NCBI RefSeq assembly: GCF_003385775.1
Contig: NZ_QRDP01000004.1
Location: 2,692,957-2,756,956, forward strand
Length of the DNA: 64,000 nucleotides
Reading direction: 5' to 3'
Source: Parasphingopyxis lamellibrachiae
Lineage (GTDB): Bacteria; Pseudomonadota; Alphaproteobacteria; Sphingomonadales; Sphingomonadaceae
Part shown: piece after piece, positions 47,223 through 57,315 of the stretch
Layout of the letters: each line of letters begins with the position of its first letter
Position numbering within the stretch: position 1 is the first letter of the stretch
Position numbers and translations under genes: made by a program
Notes under the pieces: model-generated
The model's database searches: none
The model's input: only the letters and a program-made list of their open reading frames with translations
What the model was told of the DNA's origin: nothing

Positions 47223-48311
47223 ATGGCAAAGCACAATGCGCAAAATACCCGGATCAAACGGGAATATTTCCAATATCTGAAGGAAGCGATGCGGCGCGAT
47301 GAAGCGTCGATTGATGCAGTGGCAAAGGCGCTATCGCGCTTTGAAGAGGCGAACGGCTTCAAGGATTTTCGCAAATTTCATCGGGAACAGGCGGTCGCAT
47401 TCAAGCGCAAGCTGGACTCGCAAATTGCCCTTCGCACTGGCAAGCCATTGGCTCGCGCTACAGTCCATTCTACACTATCGGCGTTGCGAGCATTTTTTAT
47501 CTGGCTCGCTGGCCAGCCGGGTTACAAATCCAAACTCGCCTATGGTGACGCGGACTATTTCAATCTAGCGGAAAAGGATGTGCGGATTGCCAAGGCAGCG
47601 CGGCAGAAGCCAGTGCCGACGCTGGAGCAAGTGCATCACGTTCTGGCGACCATACCAGCCGGAACCGATATTGAGAGACGCAATCGGGCGCTGATCGCTT
47701 TCACGATCCTGACAGGAGCGCGTGACGGGGCCTTAGCATCCTTGAAACTCAAGCATGTAGATTTAGGGGAAGGTGTCGCCCATCAGGATGCCCGCGATGT
47801 GCGAACCAAAGCCTCAAAGAGCTTTTCGACATGGTTCTTTCCAGTTGGTAGCGACGCACTGCAAATCGTGACGGACTGGTGTCAGCATTTGCGGGATGCA
47901 CTGCTATGGGGCGATGACGATTCGCTGTTTCCCAAAACGCAGATTGGCTTGGACGAAGGAGGTGGTTTTCAGCCGGTCGGTCTTTGCCGTGAACACTGGA
48001 GCGGGGCAGGACCGATCCGCACTATCTTCAAGGCTGCGTTCGAAGCGGCTGGTTTGCCTTATTTCAACCCGCATTCCTTCCGGAACACGCTGGCGCAACT
48101 TGGCGAGCGTAAATGCAAAACGCCTGAAGCATTCAAGGCATGGTCACAAAATTTGGGCCATGAACAGGTGCTAACGACGTTTACGAGCTATGGGAAAGTG
48201 CCCGCGCAACGGCAGGCGGAATTGATTAGAGGGTTTCGATATACCGAACAAGACGATCCTTTGCTGGACGGTCGGGTTTTGGAACTAATCCGCGAAATCG
48301 GAGCTAATTGA
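47223..48311 (+). CDS. Second tyrosine recombinase, phage/XerD-like
   Basis: A 362-residue recombinase with an N-terminal SAM-like core-binding domain (about 1-110) and a catalytic domain. Conserved elements: the Arg in LTGARDGALASLKLKHVDL, the H-x-x-R of NPHSFRNTLAQLG, and the nucleophile Tyr in LGHEQVLTTFTSYGKV. It differs from the first integrase and has no DUF4102. The pair with the HTH/zinc-ribbon gene occurs next to restriction-modification genes in several proteobacteria, suggesting it moves a smaller defence cassette within the island. This is inference. Confidence 0.88.
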   Translation: MAKHNAQNTRIKREYFQYLKEAMRRDEASIDAVAKALSRFEEANGFKDFRKFHREQAVAFKRKLDSQIALRTGKPLARATVHSTLSALRAFFIWLAGQPGYKSKLAYGDADYFNLAEKDVRIAKAARQKPVPTLEQVHHVLATIPAGTDIERRNRALIAFTILTGARDGALASLKLKHVDLGEGVAHQDARDVRTKASKSFSTWFFPVGSDALQIVTDWCQHLRDALLWGDDDSLFPKTQIGLDEGGGFQPVGLCREHWSGAGPIRTIFKAAFEAAGLPYFNPHSFRNTLAQLGERKCKTPEAFKAWSQNLGHEQVLTTFTSYGKVPAQRQAELIRGFRYTEQDDPLLDGRVLELIREIGAN

Positions 48312-48391
48312 TGATTTCACCTTCCGCAACTTCGCGGGCCCTGTGCGGCAAAAGTTCGACAAAGTAAGGCTCCGGTGGCAACGATTAAGAC

Positions 48392-51052
48392 ATGATCAAA
48401 CTGACGCTTGCTCAACTTACCGGTCTGCTGTTCAAAGCCTGCGATGAGCTTCGCGGCAACATGGATGCCTCCGAGTACAAGGAATACATTTTCGGCGTGC
48501 TGTTCCTGAAAAGGTGCAGCGACTTGTTCGATCAGCAGCGTGAAAAGCTGGCGAAGGACCTTCGCGTTCGCGGGCTCGACGGCGATCGGTTGGAGGCTGC
48601 GCTCAATAACCCTGACCAGTATATCTTTTTTGTACCGCAAGAAGCGCGCTGGGAAACTGTTCGACACCTGAAAGAGGATGTCGGCAACGGCCTGAATACC
48701 GCGCTCGGTGAGCTTGAGCGCCACAACAAGGATCAGCTCGAGGACGTGCTGGAGCACATCAATTTCAACCGAAAGATTGGCCAGCGAACCCTGAGCGACG
48801 ACACGCTCGTCGACTTCATCCAGGTCTTCGAGAAGATCCCTTTGAGGGACGAGAACTTCGAATTTCCTGACCTGCTTGGCGCGGCCTACGAATATCTCAT
48901 CAAGTACTTCGCCGATTCCGCTGGGAAGAAGGCCGGCGAGTTCTACACGCCCGCTGATGTCGTGCGCACTATGGTCGAAATCGTCGACCCGAAACCGGGC
49001 ATGTCGGTCTATGATCCAACGGTTGGTTCAGGCGGTATGTTGATCCAGTCGCGGGACTACATTCGGGACACCGGGGGCGATCCCTACGATCTTACCCTGG
49101 CCGGGCAGGAAAAGATCGGCACCACCTGGTCGATCTGCAAAATGAACATGATCCTGCACGATATCCAGTCTGCGGAAATCCGGCAGGAAGACACCATTCA
49201 GCACCCGCAGCACCGCGACAAGGATGGCGAACTGATGCGGTTTGATCGTATCCTCGCCAATCCGCCTTTCAGCCAGAACTACAGCAAAAAGGACATGGAA
49301 GCACCCGGTCGCTTCTCCGTCTGGATGCCTGAGAAGGGCAAGAAGGCGGACATGATGTTCGTCCAGCACATGCTTTCCGTGCTCAATGCGAAAGGCCGCA
49401 TGGCCAGCGTTATGCCGCATGGCGTTCTGTTCCGTGGCGGGGAAGAGAAAGAGGCGCGCAAACACTTCATCGACAAGGGCTGGCTCGACGCGGTGATCGG
49501 CCTGCCGTCATCGTTGTTTTACGGCACAGGCATTCCTGCCTGCCTGCTCGTAATGAACAAGGAACGCGCCGCCGAGCGGGACGATGTCCTGTTCATCAAT
49601 GCTGACCGGGAATACCGCGAAGGCAAGGCGCAAAACTTCCTGCGCCCGGAAGACATGGCGAAGATCGTCCACGTCTATCGCGCACGCAAGGATGTCCCCG
49701 GCTATGCCCGCGTGGTGGCGCGCAGCGACATCCGGGGTGAGGACTACAATTGCAACATCCGCCGCTATGTCGACAACGCGCCACCGCCCGAACCGCAAGA
49801 CGTTCGCGCGCATATCCATGGCGGCGTACCGACGGCGGAGGTCGATGCACTGGAGCGGTTCTGGCGCAACTATCCCGGGCTGCAGGAGGCCTGCTTTGCG
49901 CCCCGTTCCGGTGATCCAAAGTATTGCGACTTCGCCGATGCCATCGCTACCCGGCGGGATATTGCCGGACTGGTTCGTGAGCACGAGGGCGTCACCTCCA
50001 CGCATGCGGCATTCATGGAACGGCTGAACACATGGTGGTCCGAAAACCTGCCCACAATCCAGCAAATCGAACCGGGTGATGGCAAGCAGAGAGGCGGCAA
50101 TGTCTATGCCGTACGCCGCGCGTTGGTTGCGTCGATTGATAAGGCATTTGGCGACCAGACGCTGCTCAATGATTTCCAGTTGCGGGGCGCGATGGCCAAG
50201 GCGATTGACGGGCTGAAGGCCGATCTGAAGTCCATTGCCGCCAGCGGCTGGGGACCGGAGCTGATCCCGGACGACGATATCCTGCAAAGCCAGTTTCCCG
50301 AACTGATCGAGGAAATGGCGGCCAAACGCGCGCGGATTGATGAGCTGGGGGCGCTTTTCAGCGCTGCCGATGATGAGGATTTCGAGGACGAGGACGACAC
50401 CGGGGTGCTGGGCAGCGAGATTGTCTCTTCACTCAAGGACGAAGAGAAGAGCCTCAAGGCGCAGATCAAGCCGCTGACCAAAGAAGCGAAGGCTGCGGTT
50501 GCCCCGATCAAGGCCGATATCGACCGGCGCGATGCCTGGCCCGATTGTTGGGGCAAGGGCGATGTGAAACTTGGCGGTACGCAGTTTGCTCCGGACATTG
50601 CCGATGCGCAGCGCACGCTTAGCGTCACGCGGGACGCTGCGGTCGATCCTTTCCTGACCATACCGCTTGAGAAGCTGGCCAGCGAGGGTGGCTACATTGT
50701 TGAGCGGCTCACTGAGATTGCCCACCGCCTCGCCGCGCACAAGGCGCTGGAGGAGGAAGCGAAGGCGCTGAAGGCGGAGCTTCGCACGGCGGAGAAGAAG
50801 AAGGACGAGCTGGTCGAACAGGCGCGCGCAAAGATCAGCCGCGAGGAAGCGCGCGATGAAATCCTCAGGCGCTTCCACCGGATCGTTCAGGACACGTATC
50901 GCCACTATCTGGAGGCGGACCGCCGCGCGGTGTCATCGGCCATCGAGAACCTGCACGACAAATACGCGGTAACGCTTCGCGATATCGAGGACAATCGCGC
51001 TAGCGCGGCGAGCGAGTTGGACGGCTATTTGAAGGCACTTGGGTATGTCTGA
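48392..51052 (+). CDS. hsdM: Type I restriction-modification methyltransferase subunit HsdM
   Basis: 886 residues. HsdM_N domain (about 1-130) leads into an N6-adenine methyltransferase: SAM motif [14 protein letters not shown] near residue 210 and catalytic [10 protein letters not shown] near residue 290. The C-terminal part (about 560-886) is a long charged coiled-coil region, longer than E. coli HsdM (529). With HsdS it methylates adenines at a bipartite site and also forms part of the restriction complex. It overlaps hsdS by eight bases. Codon use and GC are close to the host, unlike the adjacent nucleotide module. Confidence 0.96.
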   Translation: MIKLTLAQLTGLLFKACDELRGNMDASEYKEYIFGVLFLKRCSDLFDQQREKLAKDLRVRGLDGDRLEAALNNPDQYIFFVPQEARWETVRHLKEDVGNGLNTALGELERHNKDQLEDVLEHINFNRKIGQRTLSDDTLVDFIQVFEKIPLRDENFEFPDLLGAAYEYLIKYFADSAGKKAGEFYTPADVVRTMVEIVDPKPGMSVYDPTVGSGGMLIQSRDYIRDTGGDPYDLTLAGQEKIGTTWSICKMNMILHDIQSAEIRQEDTIQHPQHRDKDGELMRFDRILANPPFSQNYSKKDMEAPGRFSVWMPEKGKKADMMFVQHMLSVLNAKGRMASVMPHGVLFRGGEEKEARKHFIDKGWLDAVIGLPSSLFYGTGIPACLLVMNKERAAERDDVLFINADREYREGKAQNFLRPEDMAKIVHVYRARKDVPGYARVVARSDIRGEDYNCNIRRYVDNAPPPEPQDVRAHIHGGVPTAEVDALERFWRNYPGLQEACFAPRSGDPKYCDFADAIATRRDIAGLVREHEGVTSTHAAFMERLNTWWSENLPTIQQIEPGDGKQRGGNVYAVRRALVASIDKAFGDQTLLNDFQLRGAMAKAIDGLKADLKSIAASGWGPELIPDDDILQSQFPELIEEMAAKRARIDELGALFSAADDEDFEDEDDTGVLGSEIVSSLKDEEKSLKAQIKPLTKEAKAAVAPIKADIDRRDAWPDCWGKGDVKLGGTQFAPDIADAQRTLSVTRDAAVDPFLTIPLEKLASEGGYIVERLTEIAHRLAAHKALEEEAKALKAELRTAEKKKDELVEQARAKISREEARDEILRRFHRIVQDTYRHYLEADRRAVSSAIENLHDKYAVTLRDIEDNRASAASELDGYLKALGYV

Positions 51053-52310
51053 GTGGGTTGAGAAGCCTCTCGGCAAATTGGCCTCTTTCAAGAAGGGCAA
51101 GAAAGTCGACACCTCGAAATTGCCGCTCGACGACTACATTCCATATTTAGGTGCTTCATCGCTCACAGGCGGATCAGACGGCTGGGCAAAGCCGCAGGGG
51201 GGCATCGACTGCCTTTCCAGCGATGCGTTATTGCTTTGGGACGGTGAACGAAGCGGCCTTGTTGGTCCTGGTCGAGGTGGCGTCATCTCGTCGACAGTTA
51301 TGCGTCTACGCCCAGAGAGTGATATGAGCGGCGCTTACTTGGTCCACTTGCTTCGGCAAAATTATGAATGGATCCAGGCAAGACGCACCGGGACAGGTGT
51401 TCCGCACGTTCCGAAGGATCTCGGGCGAATTCTCGAACTCCGATATCCAAAGAACGAAATTGAACAGACGACGATCTGCGACGTGCTTGATTGCATCGAC
51501 ACTCAGATTGAGGCGACGGAGGCGTTAATTGGGAAGCAGGAGCGGCTGCGCGCCGGGTTGATGCAGGACCTGTTCACACGCGGCGTGGACGAAAACGGCG
51601 AACTGCGCCCACCTCGCGAAGAAGCCCCGCACCTCTACCACGAAACCGAACTAGGCTGGTTGCCGAAGGGGTGGTCTGCACCTGAGGTAAGAACTCTTCT
51701 GGCCAGCGTCCCCACGCCAATGAGAAGCGGCCCGTTCGGAAGTGCACTTTTGAAGCACGAATTGGTCGAAAGCGGCATTCCCCTCCTTGGAATCGACAAC
51801 ATCCACGCTGAGCACTTCGAGGCCAGATTCTCGCGCTTCGTTACGCTAAGGAAGTTTCTCGAGCTATCACGCTATCGAGCACTCCCCGGCGACGTTGTTA
51901 TCACGATAATGGGCACTATTGGCCGATGCTGCCTCGTACCCGAGGGTCATGGCGACCTCTTATCATCCAAGCATTTGTGGACCATGACGTTCGATCCAGC
52001 CAAAGTCATTCCTGAACTGGTATGTTGGCAGCTTAACCTCGCGCCGTGGGTGCTTTCGTGGTTTCGCCAGCAGTCACAGGGCGGGATTATGGATGCAATC
52101 CAATCATCGACCTTGAAGCGCCTCCGACTTCCATGCGCGACTTTACCGGAGCAGGAGCAAATACTTCAGCGCTATCATGCCTCAAGCGGCAGTTTGGCTG
52201 CATTGCGGGGTGACTTGGCAAAGCTTCTCCTCCAAAAGACCGGCCTCATGCAAGACCTGCTGACCGGCACCGTCTCGGTTGAGCCGCTGCTGGAGAAGGA
52301 CCCAGCATGA
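51045..52310 (+). CDS. hsdS: Type I restriction-modification specificity subunit HsdS
   Basis: 421 residues from ATG 51045; a TTG two codons earlier is possible. Two target recognition domains (about 5-140 and 205-350) flank conserved spacers: [28 protein letters not shown] in the centre and [27 protein letters not shown] at the end, giving the usual pseudo-dimer. TRD sequences define the site and have no obvious host counterpart. Start overlaps hsdM, end overlaps hsdR (ATGA). The target sequence is not predictable from reading. Confidence 0.94.
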   Translation: MSEWVEKPLGKLASFKKGKKVDTSKLPLDDYIPYLGASSLTGGSDGWAKPQGGIDCLSSDALLLWDGERSGLVGPGRGGVISSTVMRLRPESDMSGAYLVHLLRQNYEWIQARRTGTGVPHVPKDLGRILELRYPKNEIEQTTICDVLDCIDTQIEATEALIGKQERLRAGLMQDLFTRGVDENGELRPPREEAPHLYHETELGWLPKGWSAPEVRTLLASVPTPMRSGPFGSALLKHELVESGIPLLGIDNIHAEHFEARFSRFVTLRKFLELSRYRALPGDVVITIMGTIGRCCLVPEGHGDLLSSKHLWTMTFDPAKVIPELVCWQLNLAPWVLSWFRQQSQGGIMDAIQSSTLKRLRLPCATLPEQEQILQRYHASSGSLAALRGDLAKLLLQKTGLMQDLLTGTVSVEPLLEKDPA

Positions 52311-55300
52311 GCGAATATGCCCATGTCGAGAAACCGCTGCTGGACCAGCTCGAAGGGCTGGGCTGGACGGCGATCGACCAGGGTAGCGGTATCCCCAAAG
52401 ATTCGGCGAAATCGCTGCGCGCCAGTTTCCGCCAACTGCATCTGCCGGATATCTTCCGCCAGTCGATCCGCAAGCTTAACCGCACCAAGGACGGCGACGA
52501 ATGGCTGACCGACCGGCAGCTCGACATGCTGATCGACGACATCTATCGCCAGCCCAATCGCAGCCTGCTGGAAGCGAACGAGACGGTGCAGGCATTGCTG
52601 TTCAAGGCGCAGGTCGACCGCAACGAGGTAACGGGAGAGGAAGACCCGACCGTCCGCCTGATTGATTTCACCGACCCCGCCCGCAACACCTTCCACGCGA
52701 TCAACCAGTTCCGCGTCGATACGCCGGGCTGCGTGAAGGGCTTCATCATCCCCGATGTGGTGCTGTTTGTGAACGGCCTGCCGCTGGTCGTGATTGAGGG
52801 CAAGATCGGCGATGCCAACACCGCCAATCCGATGCACGAGGCGTTCGTCCAGCTGCAACGCTATCGCGGAGCACGCCCCGAAACCGAAGCGGCCGGCCTG
52901 CGCGAAGGCGAACCGAAACTGTTCTACACCAACCTCGCGGTCGTCCGCACTTGCGGCGAGGCGGCAGAATTCGGATCGATCACCAGCGCGCCCGAACACT
53001 TCTACAGCTGGCGCAATATTTGGCCTGAGCAGTTTTCCGAGATCAATCCGCCGCTGGGCGTAGTCCGCCCGCAGGAGGAACTGGCGCAAGGCCTGCTCAA
53101 TCCCCACGCCCTGCTCGACATGCTGCGCACTTGCTCCGCCTTCATGGACCTGCCCAATGGTAAGCGGATCAAGGTGCTCGCCCGTTATCAGCAACACCGC
53201 GCCGCGCGGAAGATAGTTGAGCGGCTGCGCGAGGGTCAAACACGCGAAGATCGCAGCGGCGTCGTCTGGCACACGCAAGGTTCAGGCAAATCACTCACCA
53301 TGGTCTTCGTGGGGCGGATGCTGCGCGCCTCCAGCGACCTCAACGACTTCAAGATCCTGATGGTGGTCGACCGGGCCGATCTGGAAGACCAGCTCTCCGC
53401 CACGGCGCGGTTGATCGGCGGCAAGGTCAATGTAATCGAAAGCCGCGCCGATGTGCGCGACCAGCTTGCCTCGCCTGCCTCGGACATAAACATGGTGATG
53501 GTCCACAAATTCCTGGAAGCGAAGGAAGATCTGTCCGACGGTCTGCGCGAGAAGCTGGGCCGCTACGCCCCGCCGCCAAGCGCCGACAGCTTTGGCACGG
53601 TCAACGAGTCAGACCGCATCCTGATCATGGTCGACGAAGCCCACCGGACGCAGGGCAGCGACATGGGCGACAATCTGTTCGAGGCCTTCCCCAACGCCGC
53701 GCGCGTGGCTTTCACCGGTACGCCGCTGATCACGGATCGCCATGAAGGCAGGAAGACCGTCAAACGCTTCGGCGAGTATATCGATACCTACAAGCTGATG
53801 GACGCTGTAGAGGACGGGGCGACGCTCAAAATCCTCTACGAAGGCCGCACGGCCAACACCGCGCTGCGCGACAAGGCCGAATTCGATGAGGCTTTCGAGG
53901 ACCTGTTCGCGGATCGAACGCCAGAGGAACTGCTGGCGATCAAGAAGAAGTATGGCGCGACCGGTGACATACTGGAAGCAGAGGGCCGGATCGAGTCTAT
54001 CGCCCGAGATATCGTCAATCACTACGTCGACAACATCCTGCCTAATGGCTTTAAGGCGCAGGTCGTTTGCCACTCAAAGCTCGCCGCCGTGCGGTACCAG
54101 AAGGCCTTACGCGGAGCCTTGCAGGTGCGGCTGGAGGAAGAGCGGGCGAAGGCTGAACCCGATGACGACGCGATCAAGCGCATCGCATTTCTAAAGGTGG
54201 CAGCGGTCATCTCTTCTGACGGCACCAATGAGTCAGCCGAGATCACCAATGCCCGCAAGGAAGCGAAGGCGGCAAACGCCGTTGAGAACTTCTGCAAGCC
54301 TTTTGATTTAGACGACTACGGCAAGACCAACACGGGTATCGCCTTCCTTGTCGTATGCGATATGCTGCTCACCGGCTTCGACGCTCCGATCGAGCAGGTC
54401 ATGTATATCGACAAGAAGCTGAAGGAGCATAATCTGCTCCAGGCCATCGCTCGCGTAAACCGCGTGACGCATGGCAAGCGGCGCGGCTTCATTGTCGACT
54501 ATATTGGGCTTGCCAATCACCTGACCGATGCGCTCAAAATTTACGCGGACGAAGAACTCGAAGACCTGCAGGCGGGATTGCAGAATATCAGTTCGGAGTT
54601 GCCGATCCTAGAAGAGCGGTACCGCCGCTTGCTCCAGCATTTCCAGGCTCTGGGCGTGAACGAGATCGAGCGCTTTCTGACAGCGTCGTTGGCTGGTCTC
54701 AACGAAGAGGCCGCTGTCATTCACAAGACGGTCGATGCGCTGGAGAACATCAAGGCTCGGGCCGACTTCGAAGTGTTCCTGAAGAAATTTCTGATGAGCC
54801 TCGACCTGATTTTGCCGGGTTCGGCAGCGCATGAGTATCGCGGCCCGGCCAGACGGCTAGGGTATCTGATGCGCATGGCAAAAGAGCGCTACAAGGATGA
54901 CTCGATCAACTTCGCAGGGGTCGGCGAAAAGGTTGCGGCGCTGATCAACCACCACCTCATCGAGCTGGGTATCGATCCGCAAATTCCGCCAATTGAACTG
55001 CTTGATCCAGAGTTTGTCGATCATGTCACCGGGCATGCTGGGACTAGTACGCGGGCGAAGGCGAGCGAGATGGAGCACGCCATCCGCAAACACTGCACTA
55101 TTCACTTCGACGAAGACCCTGCCTTCTTCAAGCGAATGAGCGAAAAGCTTGACACTTTGATCGCTAAGCATGGCGACGACTGGAAAGCCCTGGCAGAGCA
55201 TTACGAAGAGCTGCGGGCAGAAATTAGGGTCGGTCGAGGGGACGAAGGTACCGAGCAACCCGCCGAAGTCCAGGTGTTCCGGGCGAACCTCTTCGACCTG

Positions 55301-55561
55301 ATCGGCGACGGTATGACGCTCTCCAATGAAGACGCGGTTCTTCTTGATGCACTGGCGGCGCGCATCGTCGAAATTACTCGCGAGGCGATCACGATCGTCG
55401 ATTTCTGGAGAAAGCCCGACCAGGTCCGCCGATTGAGAGCAGACATTGATACGGAGGTCATGGTGTCTGGAATTGCTCCAGTGCAAGACAATCACCAGAG
55501 GATTGCAGTTGAGCTAACCAAGCTCGCGGAGAAACGTCACTCGGAGTTGTTGCGGTCATGA
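52307..55561 (+). CDS. hsdR: Type I restriction endonuclease subunit HsdR
   Basis: 1084 residues. The N-terminal PD-(D/E)xK nuclease is visible as PDVVLFVNGLPLVVIEGK near residue 150. The translocase has Walker A (WHTQGSGKSLTM, near 325), DEAHRTQ near 445, and later helicase motifs including FTGTPL, CHSKLAA and TGFDAP. A helical C-terminal domain docks to HsdM/HsdS. The enzyme translocates DNA by ATP and cuts at stall sites. It overlaps hsdS and the YgjP-like gene by four bases at each end. Confidence 0.96.
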   Translation: MSEYAHVEKPLLDQLEGLGWTAIDQGSGIPKDSAKSLRASFRQLHLPDIFRQSIRKLNRTKDGDEWLTDRQLDMLIDDIYRQPNRSLLEANETVQALLFKAQVDRNEVTGEEDPTVRLIDFTDPARNTFHAINQFRVDTPGCVKGFIIPDVVLFVNGLPLVVIEGKIGDANTANPMHEAFVQLQRYRGARPETEAAGLREGEPKLFYTNLAVVRTCGEAAEFGSITSAPEHFYSWRNIWPEQFSEINPPLGVVRPQEELAQGLLNPHALLDMLRTCSAFMDLPNGKRIKVLARYQQHRAARKIVERLREGQTREDRSGVVWHTQGSGKSLTMVFVGRMLRASSDLNDFKILMVVDRADLEDQLSATARLIGGKVNVIESRADVRDQLASPASDINMVMVHKFLEAKEDLSDGLREKLGRYAPPPSADSFGTVNESDRILIMVDEAHRTQGSDMGDNLFEAFPNAARVAFTGTPLITDRHEGRKTVKRFGEYIDTYKLMDAVEDGATLKILYEGRTANTALRDKAEFDEAFEDLFADRTPEELLAIKKKYGATGDILEAEGRIESIARDIVNHYVDNILPNGFKAQVVCHSKLAAVRYQKALRGALQVRLEEERAKAEPDDDAIKRIAFLKVAAVISSDGTNESAEITNARKEAKAANAVENFCKPFDLDDYGKTNTGIAFLVVCDMLLTGFDAPIEQVMYIDKKLKEHNLLQAIARVNRVTHGKRRGFIVDYIGLANHLTDALKIYADEELEDLQAGLQNISSELPILEERYRRLLQHFQALGVNEIERFLTASLAGLNEEAAVIHKTVDALENIKARADFEVFLKKFLMSLDLILPGSAAHEYRGPARRLGYLMRMAKERYKDDSINFAGVGEKVAALINHHLIELGIDPQIPPIELLDPEFVDHVTGHAGTSTRAKASEMEHAIRKHCTIHFDEDPAFFKRMSEKLDTLIAKHGDDWKALAEHYEELRAEIRVGRGDEGTEQPAEVQVFRANLFDLIGDGMTLSNEDAVLLDALAARIVEITREAITIVDFWRKPDQVRRLRADIDTEVMVSGIAPVQDNHQRIAVELTKLAEKRHSELLRS

Positions 55562-56259
55562 AGATGTGCGCGCAGGACATCGAGTTTACGCTCATTCGCG
55601 GCGACAGGAAAACAGCCGATATCGTGATCGAGCGGTCCGGCGACGTTATCGTGCGAGCGCCAAACGAAATTGACGATGGAAGGGTCCGCCAAGCGGTCGC
55701 TGATCGAGCGCTCTGGGTCCATCGATCGCTCGCCGAGTGGGAAAGCTTGAATTCCAGCAGACGGACGAGACCCATCGCCCAGGGGCAGGGCTTTGCTTAT
55801 CTTGGCCGCTCGTATCGACTTAGATTTGTCGACAGTGCCAAGGCACCGCTTACCTTGAAAAATGGGCGCTGGGAGCTTTGCGAAAAGTTCGCTGCGGATG
55901 CCGGGGAAGCGGGAGCGCGAAAGGCCTTTCGGGACTTCTATATGGAGAAAGGGAGAAAAATCTTTGGCGAGAGGGTCGCTCACTTTGCGCCAAAGGTTGG
56001 CGTCTCTGCCGGTGAAATCGCTGTGAAGGAACTAGGGTATCACTGGGCATCATGCGGCACGGGAGGAGCACTCAATTTCCACTGGAAAACGCTGATGGCT
56101 CCGCAAACCGTCATTGATTATATCGTGGTGCACGAGCTCTGCCACTTGCGGTATCGCGACCATTCCGATGCATTCTGGAATGAGGTTGACAAGGTACTGC
56201 CAAACTTCAGGCAACGGAAAAATTGGTTGAGAGAGAAAGGTGCCTCCCTCGACATTTAA
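55558..56259 (+). CDS. YgjP/DUF45-type M48-like metallopeptidase linked to the hsd operon
   Basis: A 233-residue protein. The N-terminal beta domain has IEFTLIRGDRKTADIVIER and VDSAKAPLTL; the catalytic motif is IVVHELCHLRYRDHSDAFWNEV near residue 200, a zinc HExxH with a downstream His. YgjP relatives are often found as the last gene of type I R-M loci; the four-base overlap with hsdR supports co-regulation here. Whether it cleaves HsdR, as ClpXP does in E. coli for restriction alleviation, or has another task is unknown. Confidence 0.85.
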   Translation: MKMCAQDIEFTLIRGDRKTADIVIERSGDVIVRAPNEIDDGRVRQAVADRALWVHRSLAEWESLNSSRRTRPIAQGQGFAYLGRSYRLRFVDSAKAPLTLKNGRWELCEKFAADAGEAGARKAFRDFYMEKGRKIFGERVAHFAPKVGVSAGEIAVKELGYHWASCGTGGALNFHWKTLMAPQTVIDYIVVHELCHLRYRDHSDAFWNEVDKVLPNFRQRKNWLREKGASLDI

Positions 56260-56270
56260 TGAGAAATGTT
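56252..56270. terminator. Possible bidirectional hairpin at the hsd / nucleotide-module junction
   Basis: ACATTT and AAATGT arms with a six-base loop overlap the YgjP stop and the stop of the convergent gene. The stem is short, so the assignment is weak. Confidence 0.3.
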
Positions 56271-57315
56271 ATTCGCGGATTTGACGAATTTCGGAGCGGA
56301 TCTCATTGATTTGAAGTTCTTGTTCCTCAACTTTCCGGCGCAAAGCAGCTAAGCTTTCTTCTCTCTCAGGAGGGGTTGTCGAGTCCCCTTCGACAAACTC
56401 CAGATGATCTTCCAGCCTGTCATCTACTTGCTCAATTCTCGGAAGCGTATCTTCCAAATGAGCCGCGATATCCGAATAGTAACTCCAAGTTAGCACGAAA
56501 ACGCCGACGAGCCCCGCAAGAAGGCTACCCTGTACAACTGTGCTAACTCGGCCCACTGCACTTTTGGATTCTTCAGCACTCCGCTTGGCTTCGGAGGCAT
56601 TGAGAGCCGCTTCCCGCATAGCTTCAGAAATAGAGCTACGTATTGGTATCCTAGCTCCACTTGATAAAACCGAAACCCTATCAAGGAACTCCTTGATTTC
56701 CCAGTGACCGTCATCGGGATCGGAACTAGACCCCAAAGGAACCCTGCCCTTGTCTTTCTCTTTAGTAGGAAGAGTTGTTTTCGTAAATTCGATCCAAATA
56801 AGGCCTTCGGATTTCTCAATTTCATAATCTTGGTCAGTCAGATTGTGCAAAGGGATACAGAGCTTTCCCCAATAACCAGGATCGACCAGAGGGCCTGTCC
56901 CCAGCAAAAGCCCTCGATGTACGTGCTTGATCTGAAGGTTGAACCGAAGAGCGAGGAAGTCTGGCAATCGAAAATCGATATCAGACTCTACAAAAACGAT
57001 GCTGTTACTAGGCACTTTGAGAACATCATCCCTTTCAGCATCGAATATTACATCCGGCTGGTGATGCGTCCTGTAAATGTAGGCCTTCGATCCGATACGG
57101 CCTTCATAGGCGGCTTTCTTGAGGCGGGATTCTCTGCCCCCTCCGACATAGAACGGAGAAATTGCGCCCGTCGCCTTCACAACGGTTTGAATATCTTCCG
57201 ACGACAAAAGCGTATCCGGAATCGGCAAAGATTTTGGCTTTGCTCGCCAGCCGTTCGCTAATCGCTTGCCTCGCTCTCGGGATATCAGCTCCCGCTCAGA
57301 TTCAGATTTGGACAA
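56269..57315 (-). CDS. dCTP-deaminase/dUTPase-fold protein with C-terminal TM helix and coiled coil
   Basis: 348 residues from a TTG at 57315, which follows GGGA and overlaps the end of the PurZ-like gene by 14 bases; an upstream ATG at 57441 would bury 42 residues in that gene. The trimeric DCD/dUTPase-like core is about residues 95-180 and includes RGLLLGTGPLVDPGYWGKL with Asp145, where dUTPases keep their catalytic Asp. In dCTP deaminases the next strand holds the catalytic Glu (V-L-E-F-Y-N); here it reads C-I-P-L-H-N with Pro155. One TM helix (about 263-281) and a C-terminal coiled coil follow. It is probably membrane-anchored with the N-domain in the cytosol. Confidence 0.8.
   Translation of the reverse strand: MSKSESERELISRERGKRLANGWRAKPKSLPIPDTLLSSEDIQTVVKATGAISPFYVGGGRESRLKKAAYEGRIGSKAYIYRTHHQPDVIFDAERDDVLKVPSNSIVFVESDIDFRLPDFLALRFNLQIKHVHRGLLLGTGPLVDPGYWGKLCIPLHNLTDQDYEIEKSEGLIWIEFTKTTLPTKEKDKGRVPLGSSSDPDDGHWEIKEFLDRVSVLSSGARIPIRSSISEAMREAALNASEAKRSAEESKSAVGRVSTVVQGSLLAGLVGVFVLTWSYYSDIAAHLEDTLPRIEQVDDRLEDHLEFVEGDSTTPPEREESLAALRRKVEEQELQINEIRSEIRQIRE

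Noticed and set aside
47223-48311. Second recombinase as evidence for a separate island starting at 47 kb
   Set aside because: No tRNA or repeat boundary was seen near it; it is treated as cargo of the single outer island.
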